DNA from: Actinophytocola sp050699935
Lineage (GTDB): Bacteria > Actinomycetota > Actinomycetes > Mycobacteriales > Pseudonocardiaceae
Direction: 5' to 3'
Length of the DNA stretch: 64,000 nt
Assembly: GCF_050699935.1 (NCBI RefSeq)
Contig: NZ_JBOHGB010000014.1
Coordinates: forward strand, 16,181 to 80,180
Shown here: one piece after another, positions 53,417 to 62,771 of the stretch
Position numbering within the stretch: the first letter of the stretch is position 1
Layout of the letters: every line of letters starts with the position of its first letter
Translations under genes and position numbers: made by a program
Notes under the pieces: model-generated
Database searches by the model: none
The model's input: only the letters and a program-made list of their open reading frames with translations
What the model was told of the DNA's origin: nothing

Positions 53417-54625
53417 ATGGACTTCAACGGCAAGCTGCCTCTCGCAGGGGTCCGGGTGGCCGACTTCTCCTGGTACGCGTCCGGCCCGTACTGCACGCTC
53501 ATGCTCGGGATGCTGGGTGCCGAGGTAATCCGGATCGAGAGCAGGAACAAGCCGGACTCCCACCGCAAGACGCACCCGATGTACGGGCGCGACTATGTGG
53601 CGCCCTACGACCAGCTCCTGTCCAGCCGGCTCTCGGCGTCGCTCAACCTCAAGCATCCACAGGCCAAGGACGTGGTCGGCCGGCTCGTCGCCAAGAGCGA
53701 CGTCGTGGTGGAGAACTACCGTCCCGGCGTCATGTCGCGGCTTGGGCTGTCCTATGAGGACTTGCGCAAGGTGCGGGACGACCTCGTCATGTTGTCGCTG
53801 TCCACCGCCGGCCAGACGGGCCCGGACTCACGCATGGCGGGCTACGCACCCGCGTTCGCCGCACTGGCGGGTCTGGGCGGCGCGATCGGCTATCCGGACG
53901 GACCGCCCCTCGAGCTGCGCAACTCCATGGATCACGCGTGCGGGCTGGCTGGTGCTCTGGCCGTGCTGTCCGCGCTGCGCAAGCGCGGCCGCAGCGGGCA
54001 GGGCGGCTACATCGACCTGGCGAACCGCGAGGTCGCGGCGGTCCTCATGGGACACGTGTTCACCGAGTACGGGATGACCGGCGCCGAGCCCCAGCGGTAC
54101 GGCAACCGGTCACCGTACTCGGCTCCCCACAACGTTTACCGGTGTCGTGGCCGGGACCGATGGGTGAGCATCGTGGCGGCCACGGACGCGCAATGGCGCG
54201 CGCTGTGTGCGGCGATGGACCAACCGGCATGGTGTGCCGACGAGCGGTTCAGCGATGTGCACGGGAGGAAGACACACGAGGACGAACTGGACGATCGCAT
54301 CGCGGAGTGGACCGGGCAGCTCGACGCCTACGAGGTGACCCTTCGCTGCCAGGCTCGTGGTGTGGCCGCGTTTCCCGTGATGTCGGGCCGCGATCTCGTC
54401 GAGGACACGCACCTGCGGGCCCGGGGAATGGTGCTCACCATGACGCGGCCTGGACAGGACGACAGGATCGCGCTGAACGCGCCGTGGCAGTTCAGTGGCT
54501 CGCCGGTCGGCAACCGTCGCTGGTCGCCGTCGGTCGGTCAGGACAACGACTACGTGTACGGCGATCTGTTGGGCATGGCGCCCGACGAGCGCCGCAAGCT
54601 CGAGGAAGACCAGCTGTTTCATTGA
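53417..54625 (+). CDS. Class III CoA-transferase, catalytic subunit
   Basis: 402 aa from ATG 53417, 8 nt after GGAGG; a GTG at 53402 is rejected. RVADFSWYASGPYCTLMLGM, GAEVIRIESR, and Asp172 in RNSMDHACGLAGAL at the nucleophile position. Paired with the preceding gene. Confidence 0.9.
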   Translation: MDFNGKLPLAGVRVADFSWYASGPYCTLMLGMLGAEVIRIESRNKPDSHRKTHPMYGRDYVAPYDQLLSSRLSASLNLKHPQAKDVVGRLVAKSDVVVENYRPGVMSRLGLSYEDLRKVRDDLVMLSLSTAGQTGPDSRMAGYAPAFAALAGLGGAIGYPDGPPLELRNSMDHACGLAGALAVLSALRKRGRSGQGGYIDLANREVAAVLMGHVFTEYGMTGAEPQRYGNRSPYSAPHNVYRCRGRDRWVSIVAATDAQWRALCAAMDQPAWCADERFSDVHGRKTHEDELDDRIAEWTGQLDAYEVTLRCQARGVAAFPVMSGRDLVEDTHLRARGMVLTMTRPGQDDRIALNAPWQFSGSPVGNRRWSPSVGQDNDYVYGDLLGMAPDERRKLEEDQLFH

Positions 54626-54674
54626 CCTGACGTCCTGTCTCGTTTCCTTGAGAGGACCACCGGAGGAACCATCG

Positions 54675-55874
54675 ATGACCCAAAGCCCGCCCGAGAAGCA
54701 GGAACTCCCTGAGGGCCGCATCACCGAGGAAGCCATGGACAAGCTTCGCGCGCTGGTCGGGGTCCACTTGCGAACGGAACGCTTCCTGCGAGCGGTCACC
54801 ACCGAGTCGATGGGTCTGTTCGCCAAGGGCATCGGTGACCTCAACCCGTTGTTCTGCGACGAGGAGTACGCCAAGTGGACCCGGTGGGGCGGAATCATCG
54901 GCCATCCGTGCCTGCCGTATGCACGGCACTATCCAGGCCGGACACGCTTCGGCCTGCCCGGGGTGCACGGCTTCTTCGGGGGCAACGACTGGACCTTTCA
55001 CCGCACGGTCAAACCGGGCGACACGCTGTCCTGTACCGAGCAAGTGACGAGTGTCGAGGAAAAGGAGAGCCGCCTGTCCGGCCGCCTCGTGCTGACGCGG
55101 ACGGTCACCTGCTACTACAACCAGCGCGACGAGCTCGTGGCGGAGGCCGAGGGCTGGAGCACCCGGCACGAACGCCGGGCATCCCGCGAAGGCGCCAGGA
55201 AGCCCAAGGGTGACGACTCCGGCCGGGGCCGGCACGACTACACCACGGAGGACCTTGACCTCATCGAGGCCACCGCACGGAAGGAATGGCAGGACCTCAC
55301 CGCCGGGCGAACGCTCTACTACGAAGACCTCACCCCGGGCACCGAGATCCCCGCGATCGTACGCGGACCGTTGACCGCCATGGACATCACCGCGTATCTG
55401 ATTGGCGTAGGCCGATCACGCGGAGCCCACGGGGTGATGCTCCGGGAGTCGGACAAGCATCCGGCACACTTCTTCCGGAACCGGGCCGCGGGCGGCGGGC
55501 TCGAGTACACCGGGGCAGGACACGTTCAGGCGTCAGTGGCAAAACAGGTCGGCGCGCCTGGCAGCTATGACTATGGGCCGCAACGCATCTCCTGGCTCGC
55601 AAGCCTGCTCACGAACTGGATCGGCGACCTTGGCCGGCTCGTTCGCCTTCGCGCGGAGCTGCGGGGCTTCAACGTCATCGGCGACACCACCTGGCTCAAG
55701 GGCCGGGTCGTCGGGACCCGCGTGGAGAACGACCAGCACCTCGTCGACTGCGAAGTGTGGGGGGAGAACCAGCTCGGCGCCACGACCATGCCGGGCCTGG
55801 CAACGGTGGCCCTGCCGTCGCGGTCGCCCGTAAAGCCGAAGGCGGCGTCATTGGAGAACGGTCACGGAGGCTGA
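54675..55874 (+). CDS. Double hot-dog acyl-CoA hydratase (FAS1-like/MaoC)
   Basis: 399 aa from ATG 54675. Two hot-dog halves: residues about 20-180 (GIGDLNPLFCDEEYAKWT, GVHGFFGGNDWTFHRTVKPG) are an HTD2/FAS1-like dehydratase domain. Residues about 215-385 (YYEDLTPGTEIPAIVRGPLT) are a MaoC-like domain with AGHVQASVAKQVGAPGSYDY. Relatives hydrate mesaconyl-, itaconyl- or enoyl-CoA esters. It follows the CoA-transferase pair, giving an activate-then-hydrate sequence. Confidence 0.85.
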   Translation: MTQSPPEKQELPEGRITEEAMDKLRALVGVHLRTERFLRAVTTESMGLFAKGIGDLNPLFCDEEYAKWTRWGGIIGHPCLPYARHYPGRTRFGLPGVHGFFGGNDWTFHRTVKPGDTLSCTEQVTSVEEKESRLSGRLVLTRTVTCYYNQRDELVAEAEGWSTRHERRASREGARKPKGDDSGRGRHDYTTEDLDLIEATARKEWQDLTAGRTLYYEDLTPGTEIPAIVRGPLTAMDITAYLIGVGRSRGAHGVMLRESDKHPAHFFRNRAAGGGLEYTGAGHVQASVAKQVGAPGSYDYGPQRISWLASLLTNWIGDLGRLVRLRAELRGFNVIGDTTWLKGRVVGTRVENDQHLVDCEVWGENQLGATTMPGLATVALPSRSPVKPKAASLENGHGG

Positions 55875-56162
55875 TCCCTCGGGACCTCGAGAATGCGAGG
55901 AGAAATAACCGAATTGCGCAGAATATATCCCACAACTAGAACTGGCGGACGACCATTTTTAAGCGTACGATTGCTGAACCTACTTGTCCATCAATGAGAT
56001 ACTCGTCCTAAACGCTACCGGCCTTGGACGCAAATGTATCGGTCTCAATCATAACTTGTAACGACCTTGCTACCAAGGCCGCCAGGCGCCATCTGCCTGC
56101 GCGTGCTACAAACAATTCATCTCGTGAGCCGTTCGAAAAAGCCACCTCAAAGGAGTCGACGA
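55875..56162. other. AT-richer spacer before the binding-protein gene
   Basis: 288 bp with lower GC than its surroundings and no gene. It contains several promoter-like hexamers (for example TTGGAC near 56,025 followed by AATCAT) and probably carries an internal promoter that lets the binding protein and permease be expressed more strongly than the enzymes. No terminator hairpin was seen. Confidence 0.4.
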
Positions 56163-57248
56163 ATGAACGGGTTCAGCAAGCAACGGCGCTTGTCGCGCCG
56201 AGAGGTCCTCAGAGCCGCTGGGCTCGCCAGCGGCGGACTTCTTTTCGGTGGAGCGCTCGCTGCATGCGGCGACGGTTCGTCGAGCGGGGGGTCGGCCAGC
56301 GCCGAGCCGGGCAAAGTGGTGCTGGGTGTCTATGGTGGACCGCAGCAACCGGTGTACGAGAACTACGTCGCGAAGGCGATGCGCGAGTCCGGTGCCGAGG
56401 TCACCCTCGTGCTCGCGACGGGCGGTGCGCGAATCAACACCATATACGCCGAAAAGGGCCAGCCCAGCATGGATGTCGCGATGCTCGCCGTGCCGGACGC
56501 GTTGACCGCGGTGGCCGACGGCGTCGTCGAGAAGCTCGACCCGAAGGTCCCTCATGCGGACGAGATCGAGGACTTCGCCAAAGAAGGCGGGTACATGGTC
56601 TCGGGCTTCACCCTGGGACTGGGGTACAACCCAGACAAGATCGACAAGCCGACCTCGTTCGAGGACCTGTGGAATCCAGACTATAAGGGGCACATCGCGG
56701 TGCCCGATCCGGGGAAGAACGCCAACGGCACCACGTTCATCGCGATGCTCACCAAGATGTACGCCGATGGGAACTACGCGAGCAATGACAAGGTGTGGGA
56801 CAAGCTGAAGGAACTGCGTCCGAATGTCGTGCTGCAGTACTCCTCCGAAAACGACGTGAACGAGTTGTGGGAGCAGCAGGACATCTGGCTCGCCGTGCGG
56901 TCGTCGGCGTTCACGTGGCAGTTCCAGAAGGCGGCCCCGAACGTCAAAGTTGATTTCATCACGCCGAAGGAGGGCGCCGCCCTCATGGGAAACGTCGCGA
57001 CAATCCCGGTCGGCGCGCCGAATGCCGATCTCGCTCGAGACGCGATTGGGCACATGCTCGACGAGCCCTTCCAGAAAGAGTTCGCCGAGGACCAGTTCTT
57101 CCTCCCCACGCGCAAGGACATCACGCTGTCACCGGACACCCAGGCCAAGATGCCGAAGGTGGACGAGGTGCAGTCGCTGCCGTGGGGCGAGATCGGCAAG
57201 ACTCGCGCTCAGTGGGTGGACCGCTGGACTCGCGAGATGAGCGGTTGA
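56163..57248 (+). CDS. Tat-exported lipoprotein binding protein of the ABC importer
   Basis: 361 aa, start preceded by AAAGGAG. A Tat-type signal (LSRREVLRAAGLASGGLL) runs into a lipobox (LAAC, Cys37), so it is an outer-face lipoprotein. The mature part resembles PotD/FbpA-type binding proteins (GVYGGPQQPVYENYVAKAMR, LGLGYNPDKIDKPTSFEDLW). It should deliver the substrate to the fused permease next to it. Confidence 0.9.
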   Translation: MNGFSKQRRLSRREVLRAAGLASGGLLFGGALAACGDGSSSGGSASAEPGKVVLGVYGGPQQPVYENYVAKAMRESGAEVTLVLATGGARINTIYAEKGQPSMDVAMLAVPDALTAVADGVVEKLDPKVPHADEIEDFAKEGGYMVSGFTLGLGYNPDKIDKPTSFEDLWNPDYKGHIAVPDPGKNANGTTFIAMLTKMYADGNYASNDKVWDKLKELRPNVVLQYSSENDVNELWEQQDIWLAVRSSAFTWQFQKAAPNVKVDFITPKEGAALMGNVATIPVGAPNADLARDAIGHMLDEPFQKEFAEDQFFLPTRKDITLSPDTQAKMPKVDEVQSLPWGEIGKTRAQWVDRWTREMSG

Positions 57249-57289
57249 TCCAGGAATGCCATAGGAAACCGCTGACTGGGTGTTGACGC

Positions 57290-59095
57290 ATGACTTCCAC
57301 GAGCACGAGCATCGAGAGCCCTCCGGACGGCACTTCCGCGCAGGGACGACAAAAGGTGGATCGCCGCGGCGGCAGGCGAATTCTCGGCCTGATCGCTCCG
57401 CTGACACCGCATGCGGCGTTCTACTTGATCATGTTCCTCGTGCCGCTGGCCGGGCTCATCGCGGTGAGCTTCGGCCGGACCGAGGGCGCGGATCTCATCG
57501 TCGACGGTTCGCTGCGCCAGTACGTGGCCATCTTCTCCGACCCCTTCTACCTGAAGATCGTCACCCAGACGTTCCTGTTGGCCCTGATGGTCTGTGCCGT
57601 ATGCGCGGTGCTCGCGTTCCCCGTGGCGCTACGGCTGACCCAGGTTCGCCCGTGGGTTCAGGGCCTCATGCTCGTCGTGCTGGTCGCTCCCCTGTTCACG
57701 GACGTGAACCTGCGAACCCTCGGGGCGCAGAAACTGCTGGCGAACCACGGGTTGGTCAACTACATCCTGACGTCGATCGGACTGACCGATGATCCGATCA
57801 CCTTCCTTGGGACGCGCACCGGTGTCGTGATCGCCATGAGCACCGAGTACCTCCCGTTCATGGTCCTGTCGATCTACGCCGTGCTGCAAACCCTGGACGG
57901 TCGACTCGTGGAGGCCGCGCACTCGCTCGGCGCGAACCGCGCGAAGTCGTTCCTGACGGTGATCCTGCCGGCCTCCGTCCCCGGCTTGGTGGCCGGCTGC
58001 ACCTTCGTCTTCCTGCTGTCGATCACCTCGTTCGTGACGCCCAGCATCATCGGCTCGCCGCGGGTCGTGGTCATCAGCACGCTCATCTATCAAAAGGTGA
58101 ACGTAACGCTGGACTGGTCCTTCGCCGCCGCCGCAGGTGTCACGCTGCTGGTGATAGTCATGGTGCTGACGTTGTTGTTCGGCCGCGCCGGCAACGCGCA
58201 GGCGGCGAGATCGATGAAGGGGGCCGCGGTCACGCCCTCCCGTCGACGTGGACCCAACCCGTTGACCAGAGCGACCCGTCGGCTGATGTTCTCCATTCCC
58301 GACCTGCGAATGCCGCGGTTCGTTGGCACCGTCGTCGTGGTGCTCGTGTTCGTGTTCATCCTGGCGCCCATCGCGGTCGTCGTCCTCGCGGCGTTCACGC
58401 CGAACCAAGACGTTGGCTTCCCACCGTCGTCGCTGACCACGACGCAGTTCGCCGACGCGTTCGAATTCGATCAGTACTGGAGCGCCTTCACGACCAGCGT
58501 TGTCGTGGCGGTGTTCGCCACGATCCTGTCGGTCATCCTCGGGCTCATCGCGGCACTGGCGTTGTTCCGGAGAAAGGGCCGAGGGCGGGAAACCGCGACA
58601 GCGTTCTTGATGGCTCCGCTGCTGGTGCCGCAGATCGTCGTCAGCCTCGCCCTCCTGCGCTACACGCGAGAGCTGGACCTGCCGACGGGCACCACGCTCC
58701 TGATCGCCAGCCACATGCTCATCACCGTGCCGTACTGCACGAGGACGATCGTGTCGGGCCTGTACGCATTGGACTGGTCGCTGATCGAAGCCTCCAGCTC
58801 GCTCGGCGCCCGCCCACTGCGGACGCTGAGGCGTGTCGTGCTACCGATGCTGCGGCCCACGCTGATGGTCGCCGGCCTCTACGCGGCAATCATGTCGTTC
58901 ATCAACGTGGCGATCTCGCTGTTCATCTCCACCCCGCAGGCCAACCCGCTACCGGTCTTCATGTACTCCCAGCTGGCCAGCGGCTATGCGCCGAACACCA
59001 TGGCAGCGTTCGGCCTGCTCGTCGTCGGTGCCGCAGCAGTCGTCACCTTGCTGTTCCACAAGCTCGTCGGATTGGACAAGTTCAGCGTGCGCTGA
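57290..59095 (+). CDS. ABC importer permease, both halves fused
   Basis: 601 aa with about 12 transmembrane segments. The first half (1-290) is PotB-like with an EAA loop EAAHSLGANRAKSFLTVILP. The second (330-600) is PotC-like with EASSSLGARPLRTLRRVVLP. A basic linker (SRRRGPNPLTRATRR) joins them. In most polyamine-type importers these are two proteins. It pairs with the ATPase at 46108 and the lipoprotein before it. Confidence 0.9.
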   Translation: MTSTSTSIESPPDGTSAQGRQKVDRRGGRRILGLIAPLTPHAAFYLIMFLVPLAGLIAVSFGRTEGADLIVDGSLRQYVAIFSDPFYLKIVTQTFLLALMVCAVCAVLAFPVALRLTQVRPWVQGLMLVVLVAPLFTDVNLRTLGAQKLLANHGLVNYILTSIGLTDDPITFLGTRTGVVIAMSTEYLPFMVLSIYAVLQTLDGRLVEAAHSLGANRAKSFLTVILPASVPGLVAGCTFVFLLSITSFVTPSIIGSPRVVVISTLIYQKVNVTLDWSFAAAAGVTLLVIVMVLTLLFGRAGNAQAARSMKGAAVTPSRRRGPNPLTRATRRLMFSIPDLRMPRFVGTVVVVLVFVFILAPIAVVVLAAFTPNQDVGFPPSSLTTTQFADAFEFDQYWSAFTTSVVVAVFATILSVILGLIAALALFRRKGRGRETATAFLMAPLLVPQIVVSLALLRYTRELDLPTGTTLLIASHMLITVPYCTRTIVSGLYALDWSLIEASSSLGARPLRTLRRVVLPMLRPTLMVAGLYAAIMSFINVAISLFISTPQANPLPVFMYSQLASGYAPNTMAAFGLLVVGAAAVVTLLFHKLVGLDKFSVR

Positions 59096-59163
59096 GGTGC
59101 CAGCAGTCTGCGTCACCACGCAACACAGCTTGCCTTGACCACACGGAACAGAGGGCCGGCGCG

Positions 59164-59790
59164 ATGGCGCGGCCGTTCTCCCTCATCCGCGGCTACGCCA
59201 CCTCGAGCCGCTCGTGGGACCCGCTGGTTCCGCTGCTGACCAGCGTCCATCACGTCATCCGGATCGACCTGCTCGGATACGGCCGATCGGCCAAGCCCGA
59301 CGATGGTGACTACCAGATTCCCGGACAGGGACATCTGGTGGCCGCGGCGCTGGATCGGGTCGGGGTCGAGCACTGCACGGTGGTCGGTCATTCCACCGGT
59401 GGCGTCGTCGCCACCGCGCTGGCCGCGCAACGCCCGGACCTGATCACCGCACTCGCATTGATCAACACCGGCCCGAGCCTGGACGCCGCTATCGCGAAAC
59501 CGTTCGCCGTCGGATCCTCGCAATGGTCGCAGCTGACCGACGAGCAGATCCGTGAAGGCATGGCGTCTGCATTCGGCCGCGACGATTTCGACATTCCCCA
59601 ACAGTTCGTGGATGACGTGCGCGGCATGACCTACCACTCCTTCACCGCAGCCGGCCGGGCGTCCCGCGAGTACCTGGACGAGAAGGCTCTTCCGGACCGG
59701 CTGAGGTCCCTTGGCGTGCCGCTGCTGGTGATCTTCGGCGAGTACTGCATGGATCCGGCGGCCGCATCGCCCAGGCCGTCCACGGCGTCA
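59164..59790 (+). pseudogene. Alpha/beta hydrolase remnant
   Basis: The frame enters at a HGYATSSRSWDPL-type position, here RGYATSSRSWDPL, with the oxyanion His replaced. It keeps the nucleophile elbow VVGHSTGGVVATALAAQ and runs to VIFGEYCMDPAAA, where the family sequence stops. Both the N-terminal ~25 residues and the C-terminal His region are missing. What follows to 60288 in this frame is unrelated. Probably inactive. Confidence 0.75.
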
Positions 59791-59898
59791 TCGCCGCCAC
59801 GGCCCGGGACTGACAAACCACCTGGCCGGGTGTCGAGATCCAGGTGGTCTGTTCGTCCTCCGGTGCACCGACACCTTCATACCCTGAGGGAAGCCAAT

Positions 59899-60530
59899 AT
59901 GAGACTGTCCATTCTCGACACCGGGCACCGTGCCGCGAGCGCGGTTGTTCCTCCATACCGCCACACGGGACGCACCGGACATCGTGCGGACCCTGTTGTA
60001 CCGGCCCGGTTTCCTCGCCCGCCCATTGCTGGCGATCACGGTGCCCGTGATGCGCGGCGAGTCGTACTGGACCGCGGGCGACGGGAGTACCTCGCGATGT
60101 GCACCGCACCGCTGTTCCAGTGTCCCTTCCGCATGGACTCGCACACCGAGATGACCCGCATCTCCGGCCACGGCGAGATCGACCCCGGCCGACCCGGACT
60201 CGCCGCGCCCGGAACTGCGCGCGGTCCGCGAGTTCCTCGCCGAGGTGAGCACGGCACCAGACGTCGTCGATGCGAGTGTGGTCGCTGACGTGCCGGACCA
60301 CACGGTGCAGGAAGCGCTGGCGGTGAACCTGGTGTGGGACGTCGTGAATCGCGTCGCCAACGCCTTCGGGTTCCAGTTACGCGAGGGCCAGCTGCACAGC
60401 GGCACCGGTGCCCTGCACCGGTTTGGCTACCGGTTCCCGGGCTTCCTGCTCGCCAGCGGCGACCGCACCGACTCGGCGACCCCGTCGAAACTTCCGCCAT
60501 GCCGTGCTCGCCGCGCCCGCGGTCACTGAT
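59899..60530 (+). pseudogene. AhpD/CMD-like alkylhydroperoxidase, several frameshifts
   Basis: Pieces in alternating frames assemble one protein: MRLSILDTGHR; PRARLFLHTATRDAPDIVRT, LLYRPGFLARPLLAITVPVM; REYLAMCTAPLFQCPFRMDS, HTEMTRISGHGEID; TVQEALAVNLVWDVVNRVAN, AFGFQLREGQ. At least three indels are required. The active-site CxxC motif (CPFC in the family) reads CPFR, so the catalytic pair is also lost. Confidence 0.75.
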
Positions 60531-60809
60531 CCCGCATGGCGCACCGCGATGCCGCGGGTGACCAGATCAGTGCGTTCGTCGGGGTCGATGCGACGCGCCA
60601 GGAGGCGCCCATGGCCCGTTGGGCGGCCAGGACGCCGACGTACCCGGCCAGGGCCACCACCAGCGCGGGGACTGCGATGACCGGGTGATCGAACGGCGCG
60701 ATGGGTCGGGTGGGTGGTGGCGAAGATCGGTGCGGCGGCGCAGCCAGGTGCGTAGCCCGCCGGCGGTCGCGATCCCGAGGAGGTAGAGCGCGAACGCCAC
60801 CCAGGCCAT
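60530..60809 (-). pseudogene. Short membrane methyltransferase-like (ICMT) remnant
   Basis: The start overlaps the CDF stop (TGATG). MAWVAFALYLLGIATAGGLR reads as a first transmembrane helix. After the R-rich stretch the frame shifts to PVIAVPALVVALAGYVGVLA. The pattern resembles N-termini of isoprenylcysteine carboxyl methyltransferase-family proteins that often follow CDF genes. Only about 90 residues remain. Confidence 0.45.
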
Positions 60810-61570
60810 CACGACCCGCCTCGCTGGGTGTGCGGGTGGTCGTCCTCGCTGGCTGGTGCCTGGCGGCAGTCGCAGTCGGGTCCACACCCGCACCCGTCCT
60901 GGTCATGGTGCTCGTCGGGCGTGAGGTGAGGGACGGTGCAGCAGGCGTCGCCGCGCCAGGCGTCGCGGCCTTCCCTGACCGCGATCGCGGCGATCACCAG
61001 CGCGGCGATCGGGTCTGCCCAAGACCAGCCGAACAGGCTGGTGAGTCCGACACCGACCAGCAGCACGGCGGACAGGTAGGTGCACAGCAGGGTCTGCTTG
61101 GAATCGGCCACCGCGGACGCGGACCCGAGTTCGCGTCCGGCGCGCCGCTGTGCATAGGACAGCGCGGGCATGACCGCCAGGCTGACCGCGGCCAACACCA
61201 GTCCGACCGGGGAGTGGTCGGCCTCGGCGGCGCCGAGCAGGGTGCGGATCGATTCGACGGTGATGTAGACGGCCAGGAGGAAGAACGATCCGGCGATGAA
61301 CCGCAGGGTGGTCTTCTCGCGTGCCTCGCGGGTGGTGTGGTCGCGGGCGGAGAACTGCCAGGCCACCGCGGCGGCCGACGACACCTCGATGACCGAGTCG
61401 AGCCCGAACCCGATCAGCGCGGTGGAGGAGGCGATGGTGCCGGCGGTGATCGCCACGATGGCTTCGATGATGTTGTAGGTGATGGTCGCGGCGACCAGCC
61501 AGCGCACCCGCCGGGCCGGCACCGACCGTCGCGCCGGCGAGGTGGTGATCTGGATGGGGGTGGTGGCCAT
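60809..61570 (-). CDS. Cation diffusion facilitator (CDF) metal transporter
   Basis: 253 aa; ATG 61570 overlaps the ArsR stop (TGATG). Five to six membrane helices with metal-site signatures: GFGLDSVIEVSSAAAVAWQF (HxxxD-type site as GLDSVIE) and VADSKQTLLCTYLSAVLL (second site ADSKQT). The tail is Cys/His-rich (DEHHDQDGCGCGPDCDCRQA), typical of a soft-metal binding extension. Probably exports Zn/Cd/Pb-like ions and is co-regulated by the preceding CmtR-like gene. Confidence 0.88.
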   Translation of the reverse strand: MATTPIQITTSPARRSVPARRVRWLVAATITYNIIEAIVAITAGTIASSTALIGFGLDSVIEVSSAAAVAWQFSARDHTTREAREKTTLRFIAGSFFLLAVYITVESIRTLLGAAEADHSPVGLVLAAVSLAVMPALSYAQRRAGRELGSASAVADSKQTLLCTYLSAVLLVGVGLTSLFGWSWADPIAALVIAAIAVREGRDAWRGDACCTVPHLTPDEHHDQDGCGCGPDCDCRQAPASEDDHPHTQRGGS

Positions 61571-61875
61571 CAGCAGCACTCCTCGGTCTCGGCCGTTGGG
61601 CAGGCTTGCGGGTCAACGGTGAGCACCACACCGAGCAGGTCGTCCAGGGCGTGGACCAGCTTGGGTTCGGCCAGTTCGTAGCGGGTCCGACGGCCCTCGG
61701 GCACGGCCACGACCAGTCCGCAGCCGCGCAGGCAGGCCAGGTGATTGGACAGGTTGGTGCGCGACACTCCAAAGGTGTCGGCCAGGTCGGCCGGGTACGC
61801 CGGACCGTCGCGCAACGCGAGCAGGATCCGGCCGCGGGTCGGATCGGACAGAGCGTGGCCGAACCGGGCCAGCAC
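61570..61875 (-). CDS. cmtR: CmtR-like ArsR regulator, possibly 5'-truncated
   Basis: 101 aa from GTG 61875. ALSDPTRGRILLALRDGP, VSRTNLSNHLACLRGCGLVV and RRTRYELAEPKLVHAL match Mycobacterium CmtR. The CLRGC pair (C48, C52) and a C-terminal Cys (VDPQAC) correspond to the Cd/Pb ligands C57/C61/C102. Upstream in-frame codons (ATHAEV) fit the family, but the next sequence on that side is unrelated plus-strand coding DNA. The true start may be lost or slightly upstream. Confidence 0.8.
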   Translation of the reverse strand: MLARFGHALSDPTRGRILLALRDGPAYPADLADTFGVSRTNLSNHLACLRGCGLVVAVPEGRRTRYELAEPKLVHALDDLLGVVLTVDPQACPTAETEECC

Positions 61876-61894
61876 CTCCGCATGGGTCGCAGCT

Positions 61895-62422
61895 CGACGC
61901 GCTGTCCGCCGTCGGGATCCACGCCGGGCGGCTGCGCATCGCCGGGAACCCGACCGTGTGGCAGCGCGAGACGGTCAGCGGCGTCACGCTGCACATGAGC
62001 TGCAACGGCGTCGGTTTCGCCGACGCCGTCCTGCTCTGGCACACCACCGACCCGCGCTACATGGCCACCGACCTCGGCTCCGGACTCGAGCGGCTGCGCT
62101 GGCTGCTCTCACCCGTGTCCTGGGCCGAGACGACGTTCGGCATCGACGCCGAACACGTCGATGTCGACGTGCTGGACGCGGTCCGAACGGCAACGCTGCT
62201 GATCATGGCCGGAGTCCGACCGAGTGGCCACGGCCTGGTGGCGCCCTACGCCGCGTGACGCGGCATATCCCGACCGCATTGGCGGCCAGTGGCGTGGGTC
62301 GGCTGGTCCGGGCACAGCGCTCCTACTGGGCCGAGGTCGGCATGACCGGACCACCGTGGCCGCACATCGCGGAGATCGTGGAAGCCGAAGTCCTCACGCG
62401 AGCAGCAGCTCACCGGACATGA
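61895..62422 (+). pseudogene. AlaRS-like protein fragment
   Basis: Reading from the edge: LDALSAVGIHAGRLRIAGNP, LHMSCNGVGFADAVLLWHTT, ATDLGSGLERLRWLLSPVSW and LLIMAGVRPSGHGLVAPYA. The GLERL and GvrPSghG patterns match alanyl-tRNA synthetase (GMGLERL, GxLPSNEGRG). After a stop at 62258 the frame shifts to a C-terminal piece (AQRSYWAEVGMTGPPWPHIA) ending at 62422. It is a 5'-truncated paralogue, tail-to-tail with the AdoMet synthetase fragment. Assignment by motif only. Confidence 0.5.
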
Positions 62423-62771
62423 TCTCCCGGGTCAGCTCGGGGAACCGGGTCAGCACATCGCGCGTGATGGCCCGGACCTCGTCGTGATCCACATCCGGCC
62501 GGGATAGGCGGACCACGGTCTGCCACGGCCGGGCCAGCAGCTGGCCGGTGGCGCTCACCAGGTGCACCTCGGCATAACCGCCGAACCGCTCATGCAGCCG
62601 TTGCGCGATGCGTCGGGCAGCCACGTTGTAGAGCTTGCCGACGTGATACACCGGGTTCTTGCCGTTGGCGCCTTCGAGGTTCATCGGGCGCAACGGAGTG
62701 ATCAGCCCGTTGACCCGGTTGCCCCGGCCGACCACACCTTCATCGCCGGACTCGATCGAGCTGCCGGTATA
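62394..62771 (-). pseudogene. Archaeal-type S-adenosylmethionine synthetase fragment
   Basis: The C-terminal ~125 residues are preserved: YTGSSIESGDEGVVGRGNRV, NGLITPLRPMN, GKNPVYHVGKLYNVAARRIA and SATGQLLARPWQTVV. This is the archaeal-type (PF01941-like) enzyme, not the bacterial MetK. The N-terminal two thirds are cut off by the IS5-family insertion at 62772. Such genes are uncommon in actinobacteria and may come from a biosynthetic cluster (inference). Confidence 0.78.
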
